Positions 7,494 through 16,726 of a stretch of 64,000 nucleotides of DNA are shown one piece after another. Made by a program: the position numbers and the translations under genes. Source of the DNA: Vibrio crassostreae (GTDB lineage Bacteria; Pseudomonadota; Gammaproteobacteria; Enterobacterales; Vibrionaceae); contig NZ_AP025476.1 of the NCBI RefSeq assembly GCF_024347415.1, positions 434,001 through 498,000 on the forward strand, written 5' to 3'. The notes beneath the pieces were generated by a model. It saw only the letters and a program-made list of their open reading frames with translations. It was not told the origin of the DNA and did not search any database. Positions within the stretch are counted from its first letter, which is position 1. Each line of letters begins with the position of its first letter.

Positions 7494-9338
7494 TTACTCG
7501 TCTAGGAAGCTACGCAGAGTTTCTGAGCGGCTTGGGTGACGAAGTTTACGCAGTGCTTTTGCTTCGATCTGACGGATACGTTCACGAGTTACGTCGAACT
7601 GTTTACCAACCTCTTCAAGAGTGTGGTCAGTGTTCATGTCGATACCGAAACGCATACGCAGTACTTTAGCTTCACGAGGTGTTAGGCCTGCAAGAACGTC
7701 TTTAGTTGCACCGCGTAGGCTGGTTGCCGTTGCAGAGTCTAGAGGTAGTTCTAGCGTTGTATCCTCGATGAAATCACCTAGGTGCGAATCTTCGTCGTCA
7801 CCGATCGGTGTCTCCATTGAGATTGGCTCTTTAGCGATTTTCAGTACTTTACGGATCTTGTCTTCAGGCATTTGCATGCGCTCAGCCAACTCTTCCGGAA
7901 GTGGTTCACGACCCATCTCTTGTAGCATTTGACGAGAGATACGGTTTAGTTTGTTGATCGTTTCGATCATGTGAACCGGAATACGGATAGTACGAGCTTG
8001 GTCGGCAATCGAACGAGTGATTGCTTGACGGATCCACCAAGTAGCGTAAGTAGAGAACTTGTAACCACGACGGTATTCAAACTTATCTACCGCTTTCATC
8101 AGACCGATGTTACCTTCTTGGATTAGATCCAGGAATTGTAGACCACGGTTTGTGTACTTCTTAGCAATCGAGATTACTAGACGTAAGTTCGCTTCAACCA
8201 TCTCTTTCTTCGCACGACGAGCTTTCGCTTCACCGATAGACATGCGACGGCTGATATCTTTGATGCTTTGAACAGTAAGAGACGTTTCACGTTCGATCAT
8301 ATCCAGCTTTTGGATAGAGCGACGGATGTCGTGCTCGTTACGTTTAATCTTTTCTGCGTATGGCTTGTCTGAAGCAAGAACTTCATCCAACCATGCTTCG
8401 CTAGATTCGTTGCCAGTAAATAGAGCAATGAAAGATTTCTTCGGCATTTTGCCGTACTCAACCGTTTGACGCATGATTAGGCGTTCTTGAGTACGTACAC
8501 GATCCATAGAGTTACGCAGTTCGTTTACTAGGTAATCAAACTGTTTTGGTGTTAGACGGAACTCTTTGAATACGTCTTGCATCATTGTCGTTGCAAGCAT
8601 TGCTTTCGGGCTTTCATGGCCGTACTCGTTGATCGCTAGTTGACGATTCTGGTAGCTAGTACGAAGTGCTGTGAACTTCTCAAGAGCAAGCTCAGGATCG
8701 ATACCTGTATCTTCTTCTTCCTCTTCCTCGTCGTCTTCTGCGTCTTCTTTGTCTTCGTCTTCCAGATCAGTTTCAGCAAGTTCTGAACCGATGTGAGTCG
8801 CCGTTGGCGCAGCTGTGCCATCGTCGTCTGGGTCAACAAAGCCATTGATTAGGTCTGTTAAGCGAATCTCTTCTGCTTGTACGCGGTCAAACTGTTCCAA
8901 GATGTATGGAATAGTGCCTGGGTACTCAGCAACCGATAGTTGAACTGTATTGATACCATCTTCAATACGCTTCGCAATGTCGATTTCGCCTTCACGAGTC
9001 AGTAGTTCAACTGTACCCATTTCACGCATGTACATACGAACTGGGTCAGTAGTACGGCCAATCTCGCTTTCTACGCTTGAAAGCGCAGCAGCTGCAGCTT
9101 CGGCTGCATCTTCATCTATATTGGCATCGTCATCATTAAGTGCTAGATCATCAGCATCAGGTGCAGTTTCAACTACCTTGATACCCATGTCGTTAATCAT
9201 TTGAATGATGTCTTCTACCTGTTCAGAATCCACGATTTCTGCAGGTAGGTGGTCGTTTACTTCGGCGTAGGTCAGATAGCCTTGTTCCTTGCCTTTAATA
9301 ACAAGTAATTTAAGCTGTGACTGCGGATTTTGATCCAT
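7494..9338 (-). CDS. rpoD: RNA polymerase primary sigma factor (sigma-70)
   Basis: RpoD directs RNA polymerase to housekeeping promoters. The 614-residue length matches E. coli RpoD (613). The order is region 1.1 (about 1-80, starting [20 protein letters not shown]), an acidic linker rich in Glu/Asp near 190-210, the non-conserved region, core-binding region 2 ([22 protein letters not shown]), the -10 recognition segment ([18 protein letters not shown]), region 3, and region 4.2 ([20 protein letters not shown]) for -35 binding. It is the last gene of the macromolecular synthesis operon, 99 bases downstream of dnaG. Confidence 0.98.
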   Translation of the reverse strand: MDQNPQSQLKLLVIKGKEQGYLTYAEVNDHLPAEIVDSEQVEDIIQMINDMGIKVVETAPDADDLALNDDDANIDEDAAEAAAAALSSVESEIGRTTDPVRMYMREMGTVELLTREGEIDIAKRIEDGINTVQLSVAEYPGTIPYILEQFDRVQAEEIRLTDLINGFVDPDDDGTAAPTATHIGSELAETDLEDEDKEDAEDDEEEEEEDTGIDPELALEKFTALRTSYQNRQLAINEYGHESPKAMLATTMMQDVFKEFRLTPKQFDYLVNELRNSMDRVRTQERLIMRQTVEYGKMPKKSFIALFTGNESSEAWLDEVLASDKPYAEKIKRNEHDIRRSIQKLDMIERETSLTVQSIKDISRRMSIGEAKARRAKKEMVEANLRLVISIAKKYTNRGLQFLDLIQEGNIGLMKAVDKFEYRRGYKFSTYATWWIRQAITRSIADQARTIRIPVHMIETINKLNRISRQMLQEMGREPLPEELAERMQMPEDKIRKVLKIAKEPISMETPIGDDEDSHLGDFIEDTTLELPLDSATATSLRGATKDVLAGLTPREAKVLRMRFGIDMNTDHTLEEVGKQFDVTRERIRQIEAKALRKLRHPSRSETLRSFLDE

Positions 9339-9437
9339 AGATGATATCCAACTTCAGGTCTGGTGAAGGACGTTGCATTCTCAAATGCAAACCAATTATG
9401 TTAACAAATTTATTAAATGCTGACTAATCAAACAGGG

Positions 9438-11189
9438 TTACGCTTTTAGATCTAGCATTAAAGCTAGTAGCTCCCTTTTTTCTTCGGCTGATAAACCGAC
9501 GCTTCTTGCTTTGGCCTGCAGGTTTTCAATTTGTTTTTCAACGCACTGGGCAAGTATATTGTCCAATGAGTCTAAAAATATGTCTTCTTGATTGTCTTCG
9601 TCGAGGGGGATTTCCCAGCTCGCGAGACGAGACAGAAGAGCCTCATGTTTATTGTGTCGCCAATGCTCTAATAATTGGCCTGTGTTGATATGGGGATGCG
9701 CATGGCATTTATCAAGTACTTCGACGAATAAACTTAGGCCAGGCAGCTGTAAGCCTTTGACACTTGATAAATCCGGTACCATATCAGCATAGCTCGGATT
9801 TTGGATAAGCAAAGCGATAACTTCACGCATTGGAGTGCGTTTCAGCTCTTTATGCGGTTGAGGTGTCGGGTTCTGTGTATGAACACGCGCTCGCCTCAAT
9901 TGGTTATCAAATCCAGTGCGCTCATCGAGCAATTTTTCGAGCAACTCTTGGAAGTAACTGTCAGGGATTTTGTTAATCAATGCGCTAGCGTGTGCGCGCA
10001 GTGCCGATTTCCCTTCGGTTGTTCCCAAGTTTAACTTGTGTATTTCAATCAGGTTATCGAACAAATAGGTCGAAAGCGGCGTCGCATTTTGAACAAGCTG
10101 TTCGAAAGCGGCTTTGCCGTGTTCTCTTATATAGCTGTCTGGGTCTTCACCGTCGGGCAAGAACAGAAATTTAAGCGTGTTACCGGTTTTCAGGTACTCA
10201 AGGGCATTTTCTAGTGCGCGCCATGCGGCTTCTTTACCCGCTCGGTCACCATCGTAACAACAAACCACTGTGCTGGTTTGGCGGAACAACATTTGAACGT
10301 GGTCACCGGTTGTCGAGGTGCCCAGTGATGCTACTGAGTAATCAACACCATATTGCGCGAGTGCCACGACATCCATGTAACCTTCAACCACAAGTATTTG
10401 CGGCGGTTCACGGTAGGCTTGCAGCACTTCATAAAGGCCGTAAAGCTCTTTACCTTTATGGAAGATAGGCGTTTCTGGTGAGTTGAGATATTTTGGTGTG
10501 CCGTCTTCTAATACACGACCACCAAAACCAATCACACGGCCACGACGATCGCGAATCGGGAACATTACGCGTCCACGGAATCGGTCGTATCGGTTACCTT
10601 TATCGTTCTCAATTAACATACCGCCAGTCACGAGCATGTCTTGGGCTTCTTTCTGTTGGCCAAAGTTCTTACGAACTAAGTCCCACTCATCGGCCACATA
10701 ACCAATGCCAAACTTCTGGACGATTTCGCCAGAAAGACCACGATTCTTTAGGTAATCAATCGCAGGTTTGTTGGCCGATATTTTCAGTTGAGAGCGGTAA
10801 AAATTACTGATGCCGCCCATCAAATCGTAGAGGTTACGTTTTTGTTCGCTGTTGGCTCTTGGTGCTGTTGATATCTCGCCGCTGCGTTGCTCTCTAGGAA
10901 CATCGAGGCCTAAGAAAGAGGCAAGCTCTTCAATCGCTTCAACAAAATCGAGACGTTCGAACTCCATAATGAAGTCGATAGCATTACCGTGTACGCCACA
11001 ACCAAAGCAGTGATAAAACTGTTTTTCTTGGCTTACGCTAAAAGAAGGGGTCTTTTCGTTGTGGAATGGGCAACAAGCACCATAGTTTTTGCCTTTTTTC
11101 TTAAGTTTCACGCGTGCGTCCACTATGTCGACAATGTCGAGACGCGCTAGGAGATCATCAATGAAACTACGCGGGATGTGTCCTGCCAT
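9438..11189 (-). CDS. dnaG: DNA primase
   Basis: DnaG makes RNA primers for Okazaki fragments at the replication fork. The 583-residue product has the N-terminal CHC2 zinc finger (CCPFHNEKTPSF ... YHCFGCG), the RNA polymerase core with the TOPRIM domain (about 255-345: ILVVEGYMDVVALAQ, CYDGDRAG), and a C-terminal helicase-binding domain (last ~140 residues) that contacts DnaB. The start MAGHIPRSFIDDLLARLDIVD is the conserved DnaG N-terminus. It lies between yqeY and rpoD. A hairpin upstream at 11257-11292 may lower its expression relative to rpsU, as is known for this operon in E. coli. Confidence 0.98.
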   Translation of the reverse strand: MAGHIPRSFIDDLLARLDIVDIVDARVKLKKKGKNYGACCPFHNEKTPSFSVSQEKQFYHCFGCGVHGNAIDFIMEFERLDFVEAIEELASFLGLDVPREQRSGEISTAPRANSEQKRNLYDLMGGISNFYRSQLKISANKPAIDYLKNRGLSGEIVQKFGIGYVADEWDLVRKNFGQQKEAQDMLVTGGMLIENDKGNRYDRFRGRVMFPIRDRRGRVIGFGGRVLEDGTPKYLNSPETPIFHKGKELYGLYEVLQAYREPPQILVVEGYMDVVALAQYGVDYSVASLGTSTTGDHVQMLFRQTSTVVCCYDGDRAGKEAAWRALENALEYLKTGNTLKFLFLPDGEDPDSYIREHGKAAFEQLVQNATPLSTYLFDNLIEIHKLNLGTTEGKSALRAHASALINKIPDSYFQELLEKLLDERTGFDNQLRRARVHTQNPTPQPHKELKRTPMREVIALLIQNPSYADMVPDLSSVKGLQLPGLSLFVEVLDKCHAHPHINTGQLLEHWRHNKHEALLSRLASWEIPLDEDNQEDIFLDSLDNILAQCVEKQIENLQAKARSVGLSAEEKRELLALMLDLKA

Positions 11190-11256
11190 AAAACCTTAGA
11201 AAAATGCACTAACTGAGAGTGTGGATAATAATAGTTTGAATAGGTTACAGATACAA

Positions 11257-11292
11257 ACAAGCCGTGCGTTCCGAAGGATTGCACGGCTTGTT
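11257..11292 (-). terminator. Internal operon terminator or attenuator between yqeY and dnaG
   Basis: CAAGCCGTGC (11258-11267) pairs with GCACGGCTTG (11281-11290), and the loop can form a further short TCC/GGA stem. The T-run on the minus strand is short. The position matches the partial terminator that reduces primase synthesis in the E. coli operon. Confidence 0.7.
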
Positions 11293-11308
11293 GCAATTTG
11301 ATTTGGGA

Positions 11309-11752
11309 TTAAGCGAGTTTAGAACGAACTAAACCACTAACTTTACCCATATCTGCACGCCCTTGAATTTGTGGTTTCAAGATAGCCATTACTTTACCCA
11401 TGTCTTGCATGCCCGCTGGTTGAGCTTCGGCGATTGCGCTATCAAGTAGTGCAATAACTTCTTCATCAGTTAGCGGTTGAGGCATAAAGCCTTCAAGTAC
11501 CGTAATTTCTGCTTTTTCCACGTCAGCAAGATCTTGACGATTTGCTGATTCATATTGAGCAACAGAATCGCGACGTTGCTTAACCATTTTAACTAATACA
11601 GCAAGAATGTCGTCGTCGTTCAGAGTGATCCGTTCGTCAACTTCACGTTGCTTAATTGCTGAAAGAGCTAAGCGGATAGTGCCAAGGCGCGGTTTGTCCT
11701 TGGCTTTCATCGCTAATTTTTGCTCTTCTTTGAGTTGTTCAATAAGAGCCAT
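11309..11752 (-). CDS. yqeY: GatB/YqeY domain protein
   Basis: The product is 147 residues, starting MALIEQLKEEQKLAMKAKDK, a typical YqeY. The family shares a fold with the tail domain of the amidotransferase subunit GatB, which helps that enzyme contact tRNA, but the role of free-standing YqeY is not established. The C-terminal part GKVMAILKPQIQGRADMGKVSGLVRSKL is the most conserved. It sits 25 bases after rpsU and ahead of dnaG. Placement of yqeY within this operon is common in marine gammaproteobacteria. Confidence 0.92.
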   Translation of the reverse strand: MALIEQLKEEQKLAMKAKDKPRLGTIRLALSAIKQREVDERITLNDDDILAVLVKMVKQRRDSVAQYESANRQDLADVEKAEITVLEGFMPQPLTDEEVIALLDSAIAEAQPAGMQDMGKVMAILKPQIQGRADMGKVSGLVRSKLA

Positions 11753-11777
11753 AACTCAGTCCTTATGGATTAAGTTA

Positions 11778-11993
11778 TTAGTACAGGCGAACGCGACGTG
11801 CGTTTTCGCGAGCTAGCTTCTTAGCGTGACGCTTTTGAGCTGCTGCTTTAGCGCGTTTGCGAACTGTAGTTGGCTTTTCGTAGTGCTCGCGACGGCGAAC
11901 TTCAGAAAGGATACCTGCTTTTTCACAAGAGCGCTTGAAACGACGTAGTGCAACGTCGAACGGTTCGTTTTCACGTACTTTAACTATTGGCAT
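11778..11993 (-). CDS. rpsU: 30S ribosomal protein S21
   Basis: The 71-residue, strongly basic protein begins [20 protein letters not shown] and ends [13 protein letters not shown], nearly identical to E. coli S21. It joins the 30S platform late in assembly and helps initiation by the Shine-Dalgarno route. It is the first gene of the rpsU-yqeY-dnaG-rpoD unit and diverges from tsaD, with about 258 bases between the two start codons. Confidence 0.98.
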   Translation of the reverse strand: MPIVKVRENEPFDVALRRFKRSCEKAGILSEVRRREHYEKPTTVRKRAKAAAQKRHAKKLARENARRVRLY

Positions 11994-12251
11994 ATGCCTT
12001 TCACCTCAGGGGTTATTCATTATCGCTGGCTACTCAGTACCAAATCAGAGAAGTTACCCATCGAGCTAACTCTCTATTCGCGTTTGGCCATTAACCAGCT
12101 TGATCAAAAATGGTGCGGAATTTTAATCCGATCACAGTGGCTTTGTAAAGCACTTTGTCGATTATAGTCTGTACAATATTTGTTTGAAGAGCTTAGGCAG
12201 GGTAATATTGCGCTAATTTCCCATTTTAGACGAAAGCGTGCCGAGAAAATT

Positions 12252-13268
12252 ATGCGCATTATTGGTATTGAAACCTCTTGTGATGAAACAGGAATCGCGA
12301 TTTATGATGATGAGCAAGGGCTGCTTTCTCATCAATTATATAGCCAAGTAAAGCTGCACGCCGATTACGGTGGTGTGGTACCTGAGCTAGCTTCACGTGA
12401 CCACGTGAAAAAAACAATTCCTCTTATTAAAGCGGCATTAGCTGAAGCGAACCTAACGTCGAAAGACATTGATGGTGTGGCTTACACGGCTGGCCCTGGT
12501 TTAGTGGGTGCACTGCTGGTTGGTGCAACGATTGGTCGCAGTATTGCTTATGCGTGGGGAGTGCCTGCAGTGCCTGTTCACCATATGGAAGGTCACCTTC
12601 TTGCGCCAATGCTAGAAGATAACCCTCCACCATTCCCATTTGTGGCTCTGCTGGTTTCTGGCGGCCATACCATGATGGTAGAAGTGAAAGGTATTGGTGA
12701 ATACCGAATCCTTGGTGAATCGATTGATGATGCAGCGGGTGAAGCGTTTGATAAAACCGCGAAACTGATGGGCTTAGATTACCCTGGTGGTCCACTGTTA
12801 TCTCGTTTGGCGGAAAAAGGCACTCCGGGTCGTTTTAAGTTCCCGCGTCCAATGACCGATCGTCCGGGTCTAGATATGAGCTTTTCTGGTTTGAAGACGT
12901 TCGCAGCGAATACCATTCGCGATAACGATAATGATGACCAAACTCGCGCTGATATCGCTTATGCATTCCAAGAAGCTGTTTGTGCAACCTTAGTAATCAA
13001 GTGTAAGCGAGCCTTGGTTGAAACGGGCATGAAACGTATAGTGATTGCTGGCGGTGTAAGTGCCAACAAACAACTGCGTGTTGAGCTTGAAGCTCTTGCT
13101 AAGAAAGTCGGTGGTGAGGTGTACTACCCACGCACAGAATTCTGTACAGATAATGGTGCGATGATCGCTTATGCGGGTATGCAGCGCTTGAAGAATGGCG
13201 AAACGGCTGATTTGTCTGTTCATGCCACTCCGCGTTGGCCTATTGACCAGCTAGAGCCAATTGCGTAA
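12252..13268 (+). CDS. tsaD: tRNA N6-adenosine threonylcarbamoyltransferase
   Basis: TsaD transfers threonylcarbamoyl to A37 of tRNAs that read ANN codons, working with TsaB and TsaE. The chosen ATG at 12252 gives 338 residues, matching the family (337 in E. coli), and begins [20 protein letters not shown]; frames reaching further upstream lack family residues. Metal-binding histidines are in the [13 protein letters not shown] motif (about residues 111 and 115). ASKHA-type nucleotide segments include LVSGGHTMM and [10 protein letters not shown]. In many gammaproteobacteria this gene is divergent from rpsU, as here. A terminator follows at 13289. Confidence 0.97.
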   Translation: MRIIGIETSCDETGIAIYDDEQGLLSHQLYSQVKLHADYGGVVPELASRDHVKKTIPLIKAALAEANLTSKDIDGVAYTAGPGLVGALLVGATIGRSIAYAWGVPAVPVHHMEGHLLAPMLEDNPPPFPFVALLVSGGHTMMVEVKGIGEYRILGESIDDAAGEAFDKTAKLMGLDYPGGPLLSRLAEKGTPGRFKFPRPMTDRPGLDMSFSGLKTFAANTIRDNDNDDQTRADIAYAFQEAVCATLVIKCKRALVETGMKRIVIAGGVSANKQLRVELEALAKKVGGEVYYPRTEFCTDNGAMIAYAGMQRLKNGETADLSVHATPRWPIDQLEPIA

Positions 13269-13288
13269 TTGACTATAGTGTTTCGATA

Positions 13289-13314
13289 AACGGTCGCCTT
13301 GTGCGGCCGTTTTT
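13289..13314 (+). terminator. tsaD terminator
   Basis: AACGGTCGC pairs with GCGGCCGTT (one T-G pair) around a 5-base loop. A T-run follows. It lies 20 bases after the tsaD stop codon. Confidence 0.8.
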
Positions 13315-13374
13315 ATATCCTAGCTTACCGACTGTATGTCGATAAATAATTGCTGATAGAGATTAGGGAAGAAG

Positions 13375-14190
13375 ATGAACAAGTTCACAGTAGACAATCA
13401 ATCGATGGCGTACCTAGATGAAGGTCAAGGCCCTGTTGTTGTATTAGGCCACAGCTACCTTTGGGATAGTGCAATGTGGAAGCCACAGATTGAGGCGTTG
13501 AAAACTCAGTACCGTTGTATTGTGCCTGAGCTTTGGTCTCATGGTGAATCTCAAGCTGCACCAGCTTCGATGCGTAACTTGAAAGATTACGCTCAGCACG
13601 TTTTGGCTCTGCTTGATCATTTAGAGATCGATGAATTCTCAGTGGTAGGTTTATCGGTTGGCGGTATGTGGGGAACGGAGCTTGCGGAGTTAGCACCTGC
13701 TCGAATCAAGTCATTGGTATTAATGGATACCTTTGTGGGTTTAGAGCCAGAAGTTGCGCACGCTAAATACTTCCACATGTTAGACACCATCACTCAAACT
13801 AAGATGGTTCCTCAACCGATTGTTGAAGCTGTGGTTCCACTGTTCTTTGCTAATGATGCTCAAACCAATACGCCAGCTTTAGTGGAAAGTTTTACGCAGC
13901 AGCTATCGGCTCTTGAGGGCGAGAACGCTGAAGAAGTGGCACGAATTGGTCGAATGGTCTTTGGACGTCGCGATATGATTGAATCGGTAGAGAACTTTGC
14001 TTTGCCTGTTTTGATTGCTGTTGGACAAGAAGACAAACCACGTCCGGTACTTGAGTCATACCTAATGCACGATTGCATTACGGGCAGTGAATTAGTGGTG
14101 ATTCCTGGCGCAGGTCATATTAGCTCGTTAGAGCAACCAGAGTTTGTGAACACAATGCTGAAGACGTTTTTAGATAAACATCTGCTGTAA
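13375..14190 (+). CDS. Alpha/beta-fold hydrolase (substrate unknown)
   Basis: The product is 271 residues with no signal peptide, so it is probably cytoplasmic. The fold is clear: oxyanion-strand motif VVVLGHSYLWDSAMW, nucleophile elbow GLSVGGMWG with Ser at about residue 97, an acid residue in VGQEDKPRPVL, and the catalytic His in PGAGHISSLEQPEFV. The closest look-alikes are small esterases and enol-lactone-hydrolase-like enzymes, but nothing identifies the substrate. It stands alone between tsaD and plsY and has its own terminator, which overlaps the plsY stop codon. Confidence 0.85.
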   Translation: MNKFTVDNQSMAYLDEGQGPVVVLGHSYLWDSAMWKPQIEALKTQYRCIVPELWSHGESQAAPASMRNLKDYAQHVLALLDHLEIDEFSVVGLSVGGMWGTELAELAPARIKSLVLMDTFVGLEPEVAHAKYFHMLDTITQTKMVPQPIVEAVVPLFFANDAQTNTPALVESFTQQLSALEGENAEEVARIGRMVFGRRDMIESVENFALPVLIAVGQEDKPRPVLESYLMHDCITGSELVVIPGAGHISSLEQPEFVNTMLKTFLDKHLL

Positions 14191-14214
14191 GCTTTAAATA
14201 CTGAATACTATGGC

Positions 14215-14250
14215 TCGGCTTAGACGTGACAGTTTAAGCCGATTTTTTTT
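14215..14250 (+). terminator. Terminator of the hydrolase gene, overlapping the plsY 3' end
   Basis: TCGGCTTA (14215-14222) pairs with TAAGCCGA (14235-14242), and eight T residues follow. The plsY stop codon (14234-14236, minus strand) lies inside the hairpin. Confidence 0.8.
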
Positions 14251-14830
14251 GTCCGAGTTTTGGTTCGCTGCCATCGAGTAGGCGGCGGATATTCTGGTGG
14301 TGACGTAACACGATCAAACAGCACAGCATGGCTACTGGCAATGTGTATTGAGGTTTGACTAACCAAGCGTAGAAAGGGGCAAGTAGCACAGTAACCAGTG
14401 CCGCTAAAGAAGAGTAACGAAACAAAAACGCGACCACTAACCAAGTCGCCATGATCATACCGGTTAGATCGAATCCTATTGGGGCGATAGCGCCGAGTGC
14501 GGTTGCGACGCCTTTACCACCTTTAAAGTGGAAGAAGATCGGATACATATGGCCAAGACACGCCGCAATCGCCACAACCCCTAAAATGATTGGGTCGATC
14601 TTGAGGTAGTAGCCAAGCCAGACGGGGATGGTGCCTTTCAGCATGTCACACAGGAGGACTGCTGCAGCTGCGCCTTTACCGCCAACGCGCAGTACATTAG
14701 TGGCACCAGGGTTATTGGAGCCCACCGTTCTTGGATCAGGAAGCCTTAAGACTCGGCATATCAAGACCGCACTAGAGATTGAACCTAGCAAATAGGCTGC
14801 AATGATCATGATTAGTGCCAATGGGGTCAT
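14234..14830 (-). CDS. plsY: Acyl-phosphate:glycerol-3-phosphate acyltransferase
   Basis: PlsY uses acyl-phosphate made by PlsX to acylate glycerol-3-phosphate, the first step of phospholipid synthesis. The 198-residue protein is very hydrophobic, with about five membrane spans. It carries the three PlsY motifs: [21 protein letters not shown] near 18-50, the glycine-rich [14 protein letters not shown] near 100-115, and the C-terminal [12 protein letters not shown]. It is divergent from folB and convergent with the hydrolase, as plsY commonly sits beside folB and tsaD in gammaproteobacteria. Confidence 0.96.
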   Translation of the reverse strand: MTPLALIMIIAAYLLGSISSAVLICRVLRLPDPRTVGSNNPGATNVLRVGGKGAAAAVLLCDMLKGTIPVWLGYYLKIDPIILGVVAIAACLGHMYPIFFHFKGGKGVATALGAIAPIGFDLTGMIMATWLVVAFLFRYSSLAALVTVLLAPFYAWLVKPQYTLPVAMLCCLIVLRHHQNIRRLLDGSEPKLGQKKSA

Positions 14831-14968
14831 GTCTTTCCTTAAACGGTTATAAGCCTAACGATGGGAAAATAATGCTCAATCCAAGAGTAATTGATATCAT
14901 ATCTCGAATTACGCAAATAATACGTTTTTTTCCCCAATATGGGTATCCGACCTCTAAAAGGACAAGTC

Positions 14969-15328
14969 ATGGCACTGGATAAAGTTTTCATTGAACAGCT
15001 AGAAGTAATTACAACGATCGGTGTTTACGATTGGGAACAAGAGATTAAACAAAAACTTGTGCTTGATATTGAAATGGCTCATGACAACCGCCCTGCAGGT
15101 AAGAGTGATGATGTGGTTGATGCTTTGGATTACTCGACTGTGAGTACTGCCGTGCTTGACCACATTGCGAATGGCCGATTCCTGCTAGTGGAGCGTGTGG
15201 CTGAAGAAGTCGCTGAATTGATCATGACTCAATTCTCTGTGCCTTGGATCAAAATCCGCTTGGCTAAACCGGGCGCAGTACCACAAGCAAAAGCTGTTGG
15301 CGTGATCATCGAACGAGGCCAAGCATGA
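14969..15328 (+). CDS. folB: Dihydroneopterin aldolase
   Basis: FolB cleaves 7,8-dihydroneopterin to 6-hydroxymethyldihydropterin and glycolaldehyde in folate synthesis. The ATG at 14969 has an AAAAGGAC ribosome-binding site and gives 119 residues (MALDKVFIEQLEVITTIGVYD), matching E. coli FolB; the upstream in-frame ATG at 14939 adds only unrelated residues. Conserved features are the GVYDWEQE start, the substrate region LDYSTVS, and VERVAEEVAE with the catalytic-lysine segment IRLAKPGAVP. The stop codon overlaps the folK start by 4 bases, so the two folate genes are translationally coupled. Confidence 0.96.
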   Translation: MALDKVFIEQLEVITTIGVYDWEQEIKQKLVLDIEMAHDNRPAGKSDDVVDALDYSTVSTAVLDHIANGRFLLVERVAEEVAELIMTQFSVPWIKIRLAKPGAVPQAKAVGVIIERGQA

Positions 15329-15807
15329 CAGTAGCCTATGTTGGTGTTGGCACGAACATAGACCGCGACAAGCATGCAAGGGTGGCATGGACAGAGCTTC
15401 AATCGTTAGGGACTAACCTTAAATGCTCTAAAATCTATCACTGTGAGCCCGTGGGTTTTAATAGCCATCCGTTTTATAACTTTGTGATAGAGCTCGACAC
15501 GTCACTCTCATTGACTGAATTTTCACAGCAGCTGCGTAAAATTGAGTTTAAATGGGGTCGCTCTCAAGATGCGCACAAACTTCAAGATCGAAAACTCGAT
15601 CTTGATATTGTGCTGTTTGGAGAGGTGGTTTCTGAGCGCGAACCAGAATTACCACGCAGTGATATCTACAAATATCCTTTTGTAACACAACCTCTTTATG
15701 ATCTTTGTCCTGCGAGAGTGATCCCGCAAGACGGAAGAACCGTCAGTGAAATATGGCAGAAGATGCAGCAATTAGACTCGCTCTCTGTCGTAGATATAAA
15801 ACTATAA
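15325..15807 (+). CDS. folK: 2-amino-4-hydroxy-6-hydroxymethyldihydropteridine pyrophosphokinase
   Basis: HPPK transfers pyrophosphate from ATP to the pterin product of FolB. The 160-residue length fits the family. It begins MTVAYVGVGTNIDRDK, with the pterin-binding VGFNSHPFYNFV segment and the signature QDRKLDLDIVLFG that carries the two metal-binding aspartates. Some vibrios have a second, more typical folK next to panB or pcnB. This copy, joined to folB, is the shorter and more divergent type, so it may be one of two paralogues; that cannot be settled from the window. Confidence 0.92.
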   Translation: MTVAYVGVGTNIDRDKHARVAWTELQSLGTNLKCSKIYHCEPVGFNSHPFYNFVIELDTSLSLTEFSQQLRKIEFKWGRSQDAHKLQDRKLDLDIVLFGEVVSEREPELPRSDIYKYPFVTQPLYDLCPARVIPQDGRTVSEIWQKMQQLDSLSVVDIKL

Positions 15808-15822
15808 TTTTTAAGGTAAGTA

Positions 15823-16626
15823 ATGAGTTATTTTGAAGCGTTTATGTTGGCGTTGGTGCAAGGCTTTACTGAGTTTTTACCTATTTCCAGTTCTGCACAC
15901 TTAATCCTTCCTTCTGCTGTTTTAGGTTGGGAAGATCAAGGTTTGGCTTTTGATGTTGCTGTCCATGTCGGTACTTTGGCCGCGGTAGTGATCTATTTCC
16001 GTAAAGAAGTGGTCTCTCTGTTGAGCGCATTCTTTGGTTCAGTGTTTAAAGGCGATCGCAGCAAGGAAGCGAAGTTAGCGTGGATGATCATTCTCGCGAC
16101 GATTCCTGCGTGTATCTTTGGTTTGTTGATGAAAGATATTGTTGAGCTTTACTTACGCAGTGCGTGGGTGATCGCAACCACAACGATTATCTTTGGTTTG
16201 TTGTTATGGTGGGTGGATAAGAACTCAAGCTTGCGTGATGACGAATACCAAGCAGGTTGGAAAAAGGCGCTGTTTATAGGCCTTGCTCAAGCAATGGCGA
16301 TCATTCCGGGCACGTCTCGTTCTGGTGCAACCATTACCGCGGCACTGTATCTTGGTTTCACACGCGAAGCAGCAGCTCGATTCTCTTTCTTGATGTCTAT
16401 CCCAATCATCACTCTGGCTGGTGGTTACTTGGGTCTGAAGTTAGTGACCAGTGGTGACCCAATCCATGCTGGCACTTTGCTAACGGGAATCGTGGTTTCT
16501 TTCATTAGTGCTTATATCTGTATTCACTTCTTCTTGAAGCTTATCTCTCGTATGGGTATGACACCGTTTGTTATCTACCGCCTGATTCTAGGTTTTGGTC
16601 TATTTGCTTTCTTGATGATGCAGTAG
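15823..16626 (+). CDS. uppP: Undecaprenyl-diphosphatase
   Basis: UppP (BacA) removes a phosphate from undecaprenyl pyrophosphate to recycle the lipid carrier for peptidoglycan and O-antigen. The 267-residue membrane protein has 7-8 predicted spans. It shows both family motifs: the (E/Q)-rich [14 protein letters not shown] near 15-30, and the [17 protein letters not shown] repeat near 160-180. It lies 15 bases after folK and is probably the last gene of the folB-folK-uppP run, ending at the terminator at 16673. Confidence 0.97.
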   Translation: MSYFEAFMLALVQGFTEFLPISSSAHLILPSAVLGWEDQGLAFDVAVHVGTLAAVVIYFRKEVVSLLSAFFGSVFKGDRSKEAKLAWMIILATIPACIFGLLMKDIVELYLRSAWVIATTTIIFGLLLWWVDKNSSLRDDEYQAGWKKALFIGLAQAMAIIPGTSRSGATITAALYLGFTREAAARFSFLMSIPIITLAGGYLGLKLVTSGDPIHAGTLLTGIVVSFISAYICIHFFLKLISRMGMTPFVIYRLILGFGLFAFLMMQ

Positions 16627-16672
16627 CGCTCGACTTTCGAAGACAAATGTTTCTTCTTACAGATTGAAACGG

Positions 16673-16699
16673 AAAAACCCGCTTAGTCGCGGGTTTTTT
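16673..16699 (+). terminator. Terminator between uppP and cca (bidirectional)
   Basis: AAAAACCCGC pairs with GCGGGTTTTT around a six-base loop, with T-runs on both strands. It serves the convergent uppP and cca genes. Confidence 0.85.
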
Positions 16700-16726
16700 A
16701 ATGCGTGCTTACTAACGGAATGAAGA

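Noticed and set aside
12142..12177. tsaD promoter from TATAGT or TACAAT near 12163-12177
   Set aside because: No -35 hexamer at proper spacing was found for either candidate.
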